Source: Streptomyces sp. YIM 130001 (GTDB lineage Bacteria > Actinomycetota > Actinomycetes > Streptomycetales > Streptomycetaceae). From it: 64,000 bases of DNA. Shown here piece by piece: positions 8,411-15,786 of this stretch. The notes under the pieces were generated by a model that was not told the DNA's origin, made no database searches, and worked only from the letters and a program-made list of their open reading frames with translations. A program made the translations under genes and the position numbers. The stretch's first letter is position 1. The number at the start of each line of letters is the position of its first letter. Where the stretch lies: the NCBI RefSeq assembly GCF_003574445.1, contig NZ_KZ984572.1, positions 25,656-89,655 on the forward strand. The letters run 5' to 3'.

Positions 8411-9244
8411 TCAGATTTCCGGCGGCCGCTGGCGCGGCATGTTGGGACGGGGGACCGGGGGAGTCGGGAAGCGGCCCGGCGGCGGGGTTTCGGGGCGGAA
8501 GGACGGGCCCGAGGCCTGGATCATCAAAGGGGTCGGGCCGGAGCGGAACTCGACCATCCAGTCGGCTGTCTCCGAGCGGACGAGTTCGGTGACGTCCTCC
8601 GAGAAGCGGCGCAGGACACCGAGGCAGCGCTCGGCCGCCTCGCTCGCCGTGCCCTCCGTGGGGCCGAGCATCTCGCGCACACTCTCCGACGCCCAGTCGA
8701 ACTGCAGGACCTGCAGGCGCCGTTGGACCGCCTGGGCGGTGGCGACATCTCTTATCCAGCCGGAGGTGAGACCGAAGTACCGGTCACAGCCGACGCAGGC
8801 CACCGCGAGCAGCAGGGCCAGATAGCCCCACGGTGCGGCGCCGTCGGCGGTCGCCGTCAGGTCGAGCAGGGGCAGCGCGGCGCCGGCGACCGCGCCGAAG
8901 GCGGCGCCGCTGCGCAGCGCGCGGGCGAGGCGCCGCTTCCATGAGCGGTCGTCGAGATACCAGCCGGCGGTGCGCAGGGCGTTCGACTCGACCCAGCGGT
9001 AGAGCTCGTCGAGCCGCTCGGCCGGTGCGCCCCAGTCGCCGAGCGGGAAGGGGCGGCCGGTCAGGTCCCCGCGCGCGGTGTCGGCGCTGTCACTCGCGGG
9101 GGAGTCCGGGCCGCCGGCCGCTGCGCCCCGGTCCGTGGCGCCGTGCGCCGGCGCCGTGCCGCCCGTCGTCTCGTGGTCGTCCGCGCGCTCGGGCTTGCCC
9201 CCGTCGGGGCGGGGAACCTCGGGTTGCCTCTCCGGCTGGCTCAC
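8411..9244 (-). CDS. SLATT domain-containing membrane protein
   Basis: A 277-residue protein. Residues 1-60 are a Gly/Asp/Pro-rich disordered leader; residues about 75-240 match the SLATT pattern of an N-terminal helix (LDELYRWVESNALRTAGWYLD), a paired transmembrane hairpin (about 112-131 and 138-157) and a long cytosolic helix after it. The final 35 residues are Pro-rich. SLATT proteins are proposed pore-forming effectors in nucleotide-activated bacterial conflict systems, but many Streptomyces carry stand-alone housekeeping versions like this one, with no cyclase or nuclease beside it. The start is GTG 9244 with GAGGGAG seven bases upstream. It is divergent from ybaB. Confidence 0.8.
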   Translation of the reverse strand: MSQPERQPEVPRPDGGKPERADDHETTGGTAPAHGATDRGAAAGGPDSPASDSADTARGDLTGRPFPLGDWGAPAERLDELYRWVESNALRTAGWYLDDRSWKRRLARALRSGAAFGAVAGAALPLLDLTATADGAAPWGYLALLLAVACVGCDRYFGLTSGWIRDVATAQAVQRRLQVLQFDWASESVREMLGPTEGTASEAAERCLGVLRRFSEDVTELVRSETADWMVEFRSGPTPLMIQASGPSFRPETPPPGRFPTPPVPRPNMPRQRPPEI

Positions 9245-9665
9245 CGGCACTCCCTCGACTTCTACGGCTGGGACCGGGGCGTACGCCACCGCTCGGCGCG
9301 GGCGCCGCGGAGGGTGCCGCGGAACCACGGAGGGTGATCGGTGCGCGCCCCAGGGCCCGGCTCGGGGAGGCGGGCCCTGCTGTGCAGCCCCCTTCCTACC
9401 GCCGTGCGGGTGGCTGTGCGGCCCGTTTGGCGCCTTTTCCGCCCGGAAGGGGGCCTTGATCAGGTATAGGGCCCCGGTGCCACTCACTCGAAAGAGTGCT
9501 GGGGCGATCCGTCCCCCGAGCACGTACGCTCGTGCCAGGCGGGAAAAGCCGCACCCGAGGCGACTTCCCGCCCCGCGGAACAGCAAGAAGCACACCGTCC
9601 GGGGGCAGGCCCTCGGAACGGCGGCAGAACCCCAGAAGCCGTACGACGAGAGCCAGGAGCTGATC
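9245..9665 (+). other. Intergenic region with structured leader upstream of ybaB
   Basis: No protein gene is evident. From about 9463 the plus strand holds several hairpins: CACTC-GAAA-GAGTG (9485-9498, a GNRA-type loop) flanked by CCCC and GGGG runs, a GCACG/CGTGC stem near 9518-9534, and GGCGGGAA (9538-9545) pairing with TTCCCGCC (9565-9572). A TATAGGG sequence near 9465 could be a -10 region. Together these suggest a structured 5' leader of roughly 190 bases or a small RNA ahead of ybaB. I looked for the SRP RNA core (GGAAGGNAGCA), which lies near this locus in mycobacteria, and did not find it. Confidence 0.4.
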
Positions 9666-10007
9666 GTGATTCCCGGTGGTGGCCAGCCCGACATGCAGCA
9701 GCTGCTGCAGCAGGCCCAGAAGATGCAGCAGGACCTCGCCGCCGCGCAGGAGGAACTGGCGAGGACCGAGGTGGAGGGGCAGGCGGGCGGCGGTCTCGTG
9801 AAGGCCACCGTCAACGGCTCCGGCGAGCTGCGCGGCCTCGTGATCGACCCGAAGGCGGTGGACCCCGAGGACACCGAGACCCTCGCGGACCTGGTCGTCG
9901 CGGCGGTCCAGGCGGCGAACGAGAACGCGCAGGAACTGCAGGAGTCCAAGCTCGGCCCGCTGGCGCAGGGCCTCGGCGGCGGTGGAATGCCCGGACTTCC
10001 GTTCTAG
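9666..10007 (+). CDS. ybaB: YbaB/EbfC nucleoid-associated protein
   Basis: A 113-residue small DNA-binding protein of the YbaB/EbfC family, which forms a tweezer-shaped dimer. The start is GTG 9666 with AGGAG seven bases upstream. Residues 8-35 form the Gln-rich first helix (MQQLLQQAQKMQQDLAAAQ), followed by the family-typical strand region GGGLVKATVNGSGELRGLVIDP and a C-terminal helix. The Gly-rich end GGGGMPGLPF is also typical. It precedes recR, the order seen across bacteria, where YbaB and RecR are linked to replication-associated repair. In many bacteria dnaX lies immediately upstream; here it does not. Confidence 0.93.
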   Translation: MIPGGGQPDMQQLLQQAQKMQQDLAAAQEELARTEVEGQAGGGLVKATVNGSGELRGLVIDPKAVDPEDTETLADLVVAAVQAANENAQELQESKLGPLAQGLGGGGMPGLPF

Positions 10008-10121
10008 GTGTCGGCGGGGCGACCGCAGATGTCCGAGGGATGTCCCTTCGGAGTATCTCTTCTGGGGTCGGCCCCGCACCAACTACCGTACGAGCCAGGC
10101 AAGTGACAGGAAGGCAGTCCG

Positions 10122-10721
10122 TTGTACGAAGGCGTGGTCCAGGACCTCATCGACGAGTTGGGCAGGTTGCCCGGCGTCGGTCCCAAGAGCGCGCAGCGGA
10201 TCGCCTTCCACATCCTGCAGGCCGAGCCGGCCGACGTACGGCGGCTCGCGCACTCGCTCCTCGAGGTCAAGGACAAGGTCCGCTTCTGCGCCGTGTGCGG
10301 CAATGTCGCGCAGCAGGAGCTGTGCGGTGTCTGCCGCGACCAGCGCAGGGACCCTGCGGTCATCTGCGTCGTGGAGGAGCCGAAGGACGTCGTGGCGATC
10401 GAGCGGACGCGTGAGTTCCGCGGTCGTTACCACGTGCTCGGCGGTGCGATCAGCCCGATCGAGGGCGTCGGACCGGACGACCTGCGGATCAGGGAACTGC
10501 TCGCCAGGCTCGCCGACGGCACCGTCACCGAGCTGATCCTGGCGACCGATCCCAACCTGGAGGGCGAGGCCACGGCCACGTACCTCGCCCGGATGATCAA
10601 GCCGATGGGCCTGAAGGTCACACGCCTGGCCAGCGGACTCCCCGTCGGGGGAGATCTGGAGTACGCGGACGAGGTCACCCTGGGCCGCGCCTTTGAAGGG
10701 AGACGACTCCTCGATGTCTGA
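10122..10721 (+). CDS. recR: Recombination mediator RecR
   Basis: A 199-residue RecR, full length for the family. The order is complete: N-terminal helix-hairpin-helix (LIDELGRLPGVGPKSAQRIAF), a C4 zinc finger (CAVCGNVAQQELCGVC), the Toprim domain with EEPKD and the DPNLEGEATATYL motif, and a C-terminal Walker-B-like end. RecR works with RecO to load RecA onto SSB-coated DNA. The start is TTG 10122, preceded by AGGAAGG; this family often begins with LYEGVVQ as here. The stop overlaps the downstream DUF5063 gene by eight bases. Confidence 0.97.
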   Translation: MYEGVVQDLIDELGRLPGVGPKSAQRIAFHILQAEPADVRRLAHSLLEVKDKVRFCAVCGNVAQQELCGVCRDQRRDPAVICVVEEPKDVVAIERTREFRGRYHVLGGAISPIEGVGPDDLRIRELLARLADGTVTELILATDPNLEGEATATYLARMIKPMGLKVTRLASGLPVGGDLEYADEVTLGRAFEGRRLLDV

Positions 10722-11421
10722 GCTGACCGAGACCCACGCCCCGAACCCCCCGATCGCCGAGCGGTCGGACGCGATGCTGCACGCCAGGGCGCACGACCCG
10801 GGTGATTTCGCAGTGCAGATCGCGGACCAGGTCGAGAGTTTCCTCGTCGCCGTCACCGAGGTCGCGAAGGGCGACGAGCCGGACTCGGCCGTCCCGTTCC
10901 TGCTCCTCGAGGTGTCCCAGCTGCTCCTCGCGGGCGGCCGGCTCGGCGCGCACGAGGACATCGTGCCGGACGAGCGCTACGAGCCGGACCTCGGCCCGGA
11001 GCCGGACGTCGACGAGCTGCGCGAGCGGCTCGCCGCGATGCTCGACCCGGTCGACGTGTACTCCGAGGTCTTCGACCCGTACGAGCCGCACAAGGCGCCC
11101 GTCCCCTGCCGGATCTCCGACGACCTGGCCGGTGTGATCACCGATCTGCGGCACGGCATGGCGCACTACCGCGCGGGCCGCACCGTCGAGGCGCTGTGGT
11201 GGTGGCAGTTCTCGTACTTCTCCAACTGGGGCTCCACGACCTCCGCTTGCCTGCGCGCCCTGCAGTCCCTGGTCGCGCACGTGCGCCTGGACCAGCCGCT
11301 GCAGGAGCTGAACGGCCTGGACACCGACCAGGACCTGGGCGAGGACGAACTCGCCGAGGAGGCGGGGCGCGTCATGGCGGAGGAACTCGCGGGCCCGCTG
11401 GGGCTGCAGGACGGCAAGTAG
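10714..11421 (+). CDS. DUF5063 domain-containing protein
   Basis: A 235-residue acidic soluble protein of the DUF5063 family, which almost always follows recR in streptomycetes. It is mostly helical, with conserved aromatic clusters in DLRHGMAHYRAGRTVEALWW and FSYFSNWGS. No catalytic motif is recognisable. The ATG at 10714 overlaps the recR stop by eight bases; a GGGAG lies about eleven bases upstream, within recR. Tight coupling argues for a partnership with the ybaB-recR recombination genes, but no function is established to my knowledge. Confidence 0.85.
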   Translation: MSELTETHAPNPPIAERSDAMLHARAHDPGDFAVQIADQVESFLVAVTEVAKGDEPDSAVPFLLLEVSQLLLAGGRLGAHEDIVPDERYEPDLGPEPDVDELRERLAAMLDPVDVYSEVFDPYEPHKAPVPCRISDDLAGVITDLRHGMAHYRAGRTVEALWWWQFSYFSNWGSTTSACLRALQSLVAHVRLDQPLQELNGLDTDQDLGEDELAEEAGRVMAEELAGPLGLQDGK

Positions 11422-11452
11422 GCGTCGCTGGGCCGCGACGCGCTCCCGTCCG

Positions 11453-11806
11453 TCAGCCGGTCAGCATCTCCAACCGCCCCCGCGTGTCGCGGAGTTCGGC
11501 CATCTGTGCGTCCAGGCGGGCGGCCAGGGCGTCGAGTTCCGCGCGCAGGTCGGGGCACATGTCCAGGCGGATGCCGTGGGTGCCGTGGGTTCCGGTGCGG
11601 GCGCAGTCGAGGTAGCGGCGGATGACCGCAGTGGAGAGGCCCGCGCAGAGCATCGCGCGGATCTGTGCGACGCGGGCGGTGTCGGACTCGGCGTAGACCC
11701 GGTATCCGCTGCCGTTGCGTGCCGGGGCCAGCAGGCCCCGGTCCTCGTAGTGACGCAGTGCCCGCGCGCTCACTCCGGTGCGCTCGGCGAGTTCGTTGAT
11801 CAGCAC
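11453..11806 (-). CDS. MerR-family transcriptional regulator
   Basis: A 117-residue MerR regulator. The DNA-binding motif is at the very N-terminus (LINELAERTGVSARALRHYEDRGLL in pieces), followed by the wing GSGYRVY and a dimerisation helix. There is no extended effector domain. Two Cys residues in LDCARTG and DMCPDL could bind a thiol or metal ligand, but the spacing is not a known metal-site signature. The start is GTG 11806 with AGGAG at 11817-11813; GTG 11812 would leave no spacer. It is divergent from an alpha/beta hydrolase whose promoter has MerR-type geometry. Confidence 0.88.
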   Translation of the reverse strand: MLINELAERTGVSARALRHYEDRGLLAPARNGSGYRVYAESDTARVAQIRAMLCAGLSTAVIRRYLDCARTGTHGTHGIRLDMCPDLRAELDALAARLDAQMAELRDTRGRLEMLTG

Positions 11807-11846
11807 CGTCACTCCTCTCCCTGCTGTCCCGACCCCGTCGGGCGGC

Positions 11847-11878
11847 TTGACCTTGACACCGGCGTGAACCGTTAACGT
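11847..11878 (+). promoter_or_regulatory. MerR-type long-spacer promoter with dyad
   Basis: TTGACC (11847-11852) and TAACGT (11873-11878) are 20 bases apart, longer than the standard 17 and typical of promoters that MerR proteins activate by DNA distortion. Between them lies an imperfect dyad centred on CCGG (TTGACACCGGCGTGAA, 11853-11868, 12 of 16 positions symmetric). The expected transcription start is within a few bases of the hydrolase ATG at 11887, so the mRNA may be nearly leaderless; no ribosome site is visible. Confidence 0.55.
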
Positions 11879-11886
11879 CCCGCCGT

Positions 11887-12531
11887 ATGACGAACGGAAC
11901 AACGCCTCGGCACGCCACGATCTTCCACGGGTACGGAGCGACCCCCGACGACCACTGGTTCGGATGGCTGGCCGGCCGGCTCGCCGCGGACGGCATCGAG
12001 ACGACCGTCCCGCCGCTCCCCGACCCGCAGTCCCCGGACACCGAGCGCTGGGCCGAGGCCCTGCGGGCCGAACTCGCCACCCCCGCACGGGATTCGGCCG
12101 TGATCGCGCACAGCCTGGGCACTGTGGCCGTACTGCGCCACCTCGCCGGGCTGCCCGGGTCCTGGCGGCTCGGCACTCTGGTCCTGGTCGCCGGATTCGT
12201 CGACCGGCTTCCCGCACTGCCGGAGCTCGACGCCTTCATCGGGGGCGCGTTCGCGGACGCCGGGCGCGCGGAGGCCGCCGCGCGCCAGATCGCCGCCCGG
12301 GTCGACCGGATCGCGGTGATCAGGTCCGATGCCGACCCGCTGGTGCCGACCGGACACACCGACCGGCTGGCCGGACTGCTGGGCACGGACGCCCAAGTAG
12401 TGCCCGGGGCCGGTCACTTCCTCGCGTCGGACGGGGCCACTGAGTTGCCCGAGGCGTATGCGGCGGTACGGGCCGGACGGGAGGCGGCGATGTCCGGACT
12501 TGGCCGGGAGGCGGGGATGCCAGGACGTTGA
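11887..12531 (+). CDS. Alpha/beta hydrolase (RBBP9/YdeN type)
   Basis: A 214-residue serine hydrolase of the small RBBP9/YdeN group. The N-terminal HGYGATPDDHW is typical of that group, the nucleophile is S76 in AHSLGT, and the triad is completed by Asp in RSDADPLVPT and His in GAGHF. No signal peptide is present, so it is cytosolic. The native substrate is unknown. The gene is divergent from merR and lacks a Shine-Dalgarno sequence, consistent with the leaderless transcript predicted from the promoter. Confidence 0.86.
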   Translation: MTNGTTPRHATIFHGYGATPDDHWFGWLAGRLAADGIETTVPPLPDPQSPDTERWAEALRAELATPARDSAVIAHSLGTVAVLRHLAGLPGSWRLGTLVLVAGFVDRLPALPELDAFIGGAFADAGRAEAAARQIAARVDRIAVIRSDADPLVPTGHTDRLAGLLGTDAQVVPGAGHFLASDGATELPEAYAAVRAGREAAMSGLGREAGMPGR

Positions 12532-12585
12532 TCCGTCAATAGGGTGACCGTTGTTGGCAGTTGACCCGCTCGACGGAGGTGCTTG

Positions 12586-13812
12586 GTGACTACGGTTCAG
12601 GACGTTCCTGACATACTTTCGCCCGAATTCGCGAGGAATCCGTATCCCGTCTATGCGTTGATGCGGGAGCGGACGCCGCTTTTCTGGCACGAGGCGACGC
12701 AGAGCTACGTGGTCGCGCGCTACGACGACGTGGAGCGGGTCTTCAAGGACAAGGAGACCCAGTTCACCACCGACAACTACGACTGGCAGATCGAGCCCGT
12801 GCACGGCAGGACGATCCTGCAGCTCAGCGGCCGCGAGCACGCGGTGCGGCGGGCGCTCGTCGCACCGGCGTTCCGCGGCGCCGATCTACGGGACAAGTTC
12901 CTGCCGGTGATCGAGCGCAATTCGCGCGAGCTGATCGACGCCTTCCGGGATCGCGGCGAGGCCGACCTCGTCGCCGAATACGCGACCCGGTTCCCGGTGA
13001 ACGTGATCGCCGACATGCTCGGTCTCGACAAGGCCGACCACGCCCGTTTCCACCGCTGGTACACGAGCGTGATCGCCTTCCTCGGCAACCTCTCCGGTGA
13101 CCAGGACGTCGCCGCCTCCGGCGAGCGCACCCGCGTCGAGTTCGCCGAGTACATGATTCCGATCATCAGGGAGCGGCGTTCCGCGCCGGGCGACGATCTG
13201 CTGTCGGCGCTCTGCGCCGCGGAGGTCGACGGGGTGCGGATGAGCGACGAGGACATCAAGGCGTTCTGCAGCCTGCTGCTCGCCGCCGGTGGCGAGACCA
13301 CCGACAAGGCGATCGCCTCGATCTTCGCCAACCTCCTGGCGAACCCTGACCAGTTGGCGGCCGTGCGGGAGGATCGTTCGCTGATCGAGCGGGCCTTCGC
13401 GGAGACCCTGCGGTACACGCCGCCGGTGCACATGATCATGCGGCAGTCGGCGACCGATGTGGAGCTGTCCACCGGCAAGCTGCCCGCAGGCGCGACCGTC
13501 ACCTGCCTGATCGGCTCGGCCAACCGGGACGGCGGGCACTACGCCGAGCCGGACCGGTTCGACATCTTCCGGGACGACCTGACGACGACCAAGGCGTTCT
13601 CCGCCGCCGCGGACCACCTGGCGTTCGCGCTCGGCCGGCACTTCTGCGTCGGCGCGCTGCTCGCCAAGGCCGAGGTGGAGACGGCCGTGAACCATCTCCT
13701 CGACGCCATGCCCGACATGCGCCTCGCCGACGGCCATGTCCCGGTGGAGACCGGGGTGTTCACCCGCGGGCCCTCGTCCCTGCCCGTACGGTTCACGCCG
13801 AACGGGGCCTGA
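12586..13812 (+). CDS. Cytochrome P450, CypX/CYP134-like
   Basis: A 408-residue soluble bacterial P450. Landmarks are the I-helix AGGETT (residues 234-239), the ExxR pair E273/R276 in AETLRYTPP, and the haem ligand C354 in FALGRHFCVG. From memory, the sequence is colinear with Bacillus CypX (pulcherriminic acid synthase) over most of its length, for example the MLGLDKADH segment, the LRYTPPVHMIMRQ block and the C-terminal FTRGPSSLPVRF. No cyclodipeptide synthase, ferredoxin or reductase gene lies in the window. The start is GTG 12586 with GGAGG six bases upstream. It runs tail-to-tail into the conservon P450, 22 bases apart. Confidence 0.9.
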   Translation: MTTVQDVPDILSPEFARNPYPVYALMRERTPLFWHEATQSYVVARYDDVERVFKDKETQFTTDNYDWQIEPVHGRTILQLSGREHAVRRALVAPAFRGADLRDKFLPVIERNSRELIDAFRDRGEADLVAEYATRFPVNVIADMLGLDKADHARFHRWYTSVIAFLGNLSGDQDVAASGERTRVEFAEYMIPIIRERRSAPGDDLLSALCAAEVDGVRMSDEDIKAFCSLLLAAGGETTDKAIASIFANLLANPDQLAAVREDRSLIERAFAETLRYTPPVHMIMRQSATDVELSTGKLPAGATVTCLIGSANRDGGHYAEPDRFDIFRDDLTTTKAFSAAADHLAFALGRHFCVGALLAKAEVETAVNHLLDAMPDMRLADGHVPVETGVFTRGPSSLPVRFTPNGA

Positions 13813-13834
13813 GTCCCGCCATGGACGCCCCCGG

Positions 13835-15175
13835 CTAGCGGGTCATGGGGGTGAACTGGACGGGCATGGCCGACAGTCCGCGCATCCAGATCGAGTCCCG
13901 CCAGGTCAGCTGGTCGCCCGGCACGCTCAGCATCAGGTCCGGCAGGCGCTCGAGGAGCGTCTCGAGCGCCGTACGGGCGATGAGGTCGGCGAGCAGCGGT
14001 GCCGGATAGGGGCAGCGGTGTTCGCCGCTGCTGAACGACAGATGGGCGGCGTTCTCGGCGCCGACGTGGCCCTCCGGCCAGATCTCCGGGTCGGAGTTGG
14101 CCGCGGCGAGGCCGAGGACGACGCAGTCGCCGGAGCGGATCTGGCGGCCGCCGAGTGTGGTGTCGCGGGTGGCCCAGCGGCCGATGAAGTTCTGCGTCGG
14201 GGTGTCGCGCCACAGCACCTCGTTGAGGGCCTGGTCGACGCTGAGCCGGCCGCCGGAGACGTTCAGGGCGAAGCGTTCGTCGGTGAGGAGCAGCCGCAGC
14301 GAGTTGCAGATCCAGTTGGCGGTGGGCTGCTGGGCGGCGGCGATCACCGAGATCAGGTCCTGGACGATCTCCTCGTCCCGCAGGCCCGCCGGGTGGGCGA
14401 GCATCCGCGAGGTGACGTCGTCGCCCGGTTGCTCCTTCTTCTCCTGGACGAGGCGGTGGACGCGCTCGCCGACCCTGACGTACGCGGAGGCGGGGTCGTC
14501 GCCCTCGGCGGCGTCCAGGGAGATCCGCAGGTCCTCGACGAGCTGGTCGGTGTCGGCGGTCCCGGACGGCATCCCGCACATGTGCACCGCGGCCCGCATC
14601 GCGAGCGGGTGGGTGTACTCGGTCATCAGCTCGGCGCCGCCGCCGCCCGCGAAGGTGTCGATCAGGGTTCCGGCGATGTCCCGGCATTCCTGGGACAGTT
14701 CGAACTGGTCGACCTGCTGCAGTGCGTTGGTGATCACTCCGGCCCGTCGCTGGTGCTCGGCGCCCTCGGCGAAGAGCACGGAGGGCTGGTAGCCGACGAA
14801 CGGGAGCAGTGCCCAGTCGGCCGGGATGTGCGGCCACTGGTTCCAGCGGCGCGAGTCGCGGGCGAAGAGGGCGTCGTTGTCGGTGACGGCCTTGAGCTCG
14901 GGGTAGCCGAGCACCAGCCAGGCCGGGATGCCGCCCTCCAGGAGTACGGGCGCGACGGCGCCGTGGTCCTTGCGCAGGCTGCGGTACAGGTCGGACGGCG
15001 ACTGCTGGTACTCGAGCCCGCTGAGCTCGATCGCCGACGACTGGTGGGCGGGGCATCCGGCGGCCGCGGCGTGCGCGGACGGGCTGCCCGGCGACGGGTC
15101 GTCGGCGGGGAACGTCTGCGCGGGCGGTGTGTTGGCGGCGGGGGCGTGCGACGACGGGGCGTGGGCATCGGTCAT
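13835..15175 (-). CDS. Conservon-linked cytochrome P450 lacking the ExxR arginine (CYP157-like)
   Basis: A 446-residue P450 and last gene of the conservon, overlapping cvnD by four bases. The haem site is intact (FSSGEHRCPY, C388), but the K-helix ExxR is replaced by EVLW (E319, W322) and the I-helix reads AAAQQPTAN without the usual acid-Thr pair. Loss of ExxR is the known hallmark of the CYP157 family, whose members are tied to conservons in Streptomyces. The first 45 residues are a Pro/Ala/Ser-rich leader ahead of the P450 fold. It is probably a folded haem protein, but whether it is an oxygenase or a sensor/scaffold in the CvnABCD complex is open. Confidence 0.88.
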   Translation of the reverse strand: MTDAHAPSSHAPAANTPPAQTFPADDPSPGSPSAHAAAAGCPAHQSSAIELSGLEYQQSPSDLYRSLRKDHGAVAPVLLEGGIPAWLVLGYPELKAVTDNDALFARDSRRWNQWPHIPADWALLPFVGYQPSVLFAEGAEHQRRAGVITNALQQVDQFELSQECRDIAGTLIDTFAGGGGAELMTEYTHPLAMRAAVHMCGMPSGTADTDQLVEDLRISLDAAEGDDPASAYVRVGERVHRLVQEKKEQPGDDVTSRMLAHPAGLRDEEIVQDLISVIAAAQQPTANWICNSLRLLLTDERFALNVSGGRLSVDQALNEVLWRDTPTQNFIGRWATRDTTLGGRQIRSGDCVVLGLAAANSDPEIWPEGHVGAENAAHLSFSSGEHRCPYPAPLLADLIARTALETLLERLPDLMLSVPGDQLTWRDSIWMRGLSAMPVQFTPMTR

Positions 15176-15786
15176 GGCTGGATCTCCTGGGCCTGGATGA
15201 GGTCCTGCAGGTGTTCCACGAGGGTGATCAGGACCCTTTTCACCGAATCGCGGCCCCGGGCGTCGCAGTCGAGGAGCGGCACGTTGTCGGGCAGAGCGAG
15301 AGCCATCCGGATCTCCTCGAGCGTGAAGCGGGCCGTGTCGGACTCGAAGCGGTTCACCGCCACCACGAAGGGAGTGCCGTGGTGTTCGAGGCGGTCGATC
15401 GCGTACCAGGAGTCGTTCATGCGGCGGGTGTCGACCAGCACGATGGCTCCGAGGGTGCCGGAGAACAGCCGGTCCCACAGGAACCAGAAGCGTTCCTGGC
15501 CGGGGGCGCCGAACAGGTAGAGCACGACGCGTTCGCCGATGCTGATCCGGCCGAAGTCGAAGGCGACGGTGGTCGTGGTCTTCTTCTCCACGCCCAGGTT
15601 CACGTCGACGCCGGCGCCGGCCTGCGTCATGACTTCCTCGGTGTTGAGCGGACGTATTTCGCTCACCGACCGTACGAGGGTGGTCTTGCCCACCCCGAAG
15701 CCGCCGACCACCACGATCTTGAGTCCGGTGTCGGCGGACTGGCCGAGTGGTGTGCGGGCGGGCAGCTCAGAGGTTGCGAAGCCCAT
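15172..15786 (-). CDS. cvnD: Conservon GTPase CvnD
   Basis: A 204-residue Ras-like small GTPase of the conservon CvnD/MglA-related group. The P-loop is GGFGVGKTT (residues 28-36, K34); the switch region has TTTTVAFDFGRI, and the G3 segment reads LFGAPGQERF instead of DxxG. The G4 base-specificity motif reads NRFE rather than NKxD. CvnD forms a membrane-associated complex with CvnA, B and C, resembling a eukaryotic G-protein module. It overlaps cvnC by 20 bases upstream and the P450 gene by four downstream, so all are one transcript. Confidence 0.94.
   Translation of the reverse strand: MGFATSELPARTPLGQSADTGLKIVVVGGFGVGKTTLVRSVSEIRPLNTEEVMTQAGAGVDVNLGVEKKTTTTVAFDFGRISIGERVVLYLFGAPGQERFWFLWDRLFSGTLGAIVLVDTRRMNDSWYAIDRLEHHGTPFVVAVNRFESDTARFTLEEIRMALALPDNVPLLDCDARGRDSVKRVLITLVEHLQDLIQAQEIQP

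Noticed and set aside
8411..9244. SLATT gene as part of a nucleotide-activated defence system
   Set aside because: No cyclase, nuclease or TIR/STING-like gene is adjacent; it lies beside housekeeping recombination genes.
9300..9480. SRP (4.5S) RNA gene upstream of ybaB
   Set aside because: The conserved apical sequence (GGAAGGNAGCA with the preceding GTCAGG) was not found on either strand.
12586..13812. A cyclodipeptide biosynthetic cluster around the CypX-like P450
   Set aside because: No CDPS, NRPS or partner methyltransferase lies nearby; the P450 is an isolated gene next to the conservon.
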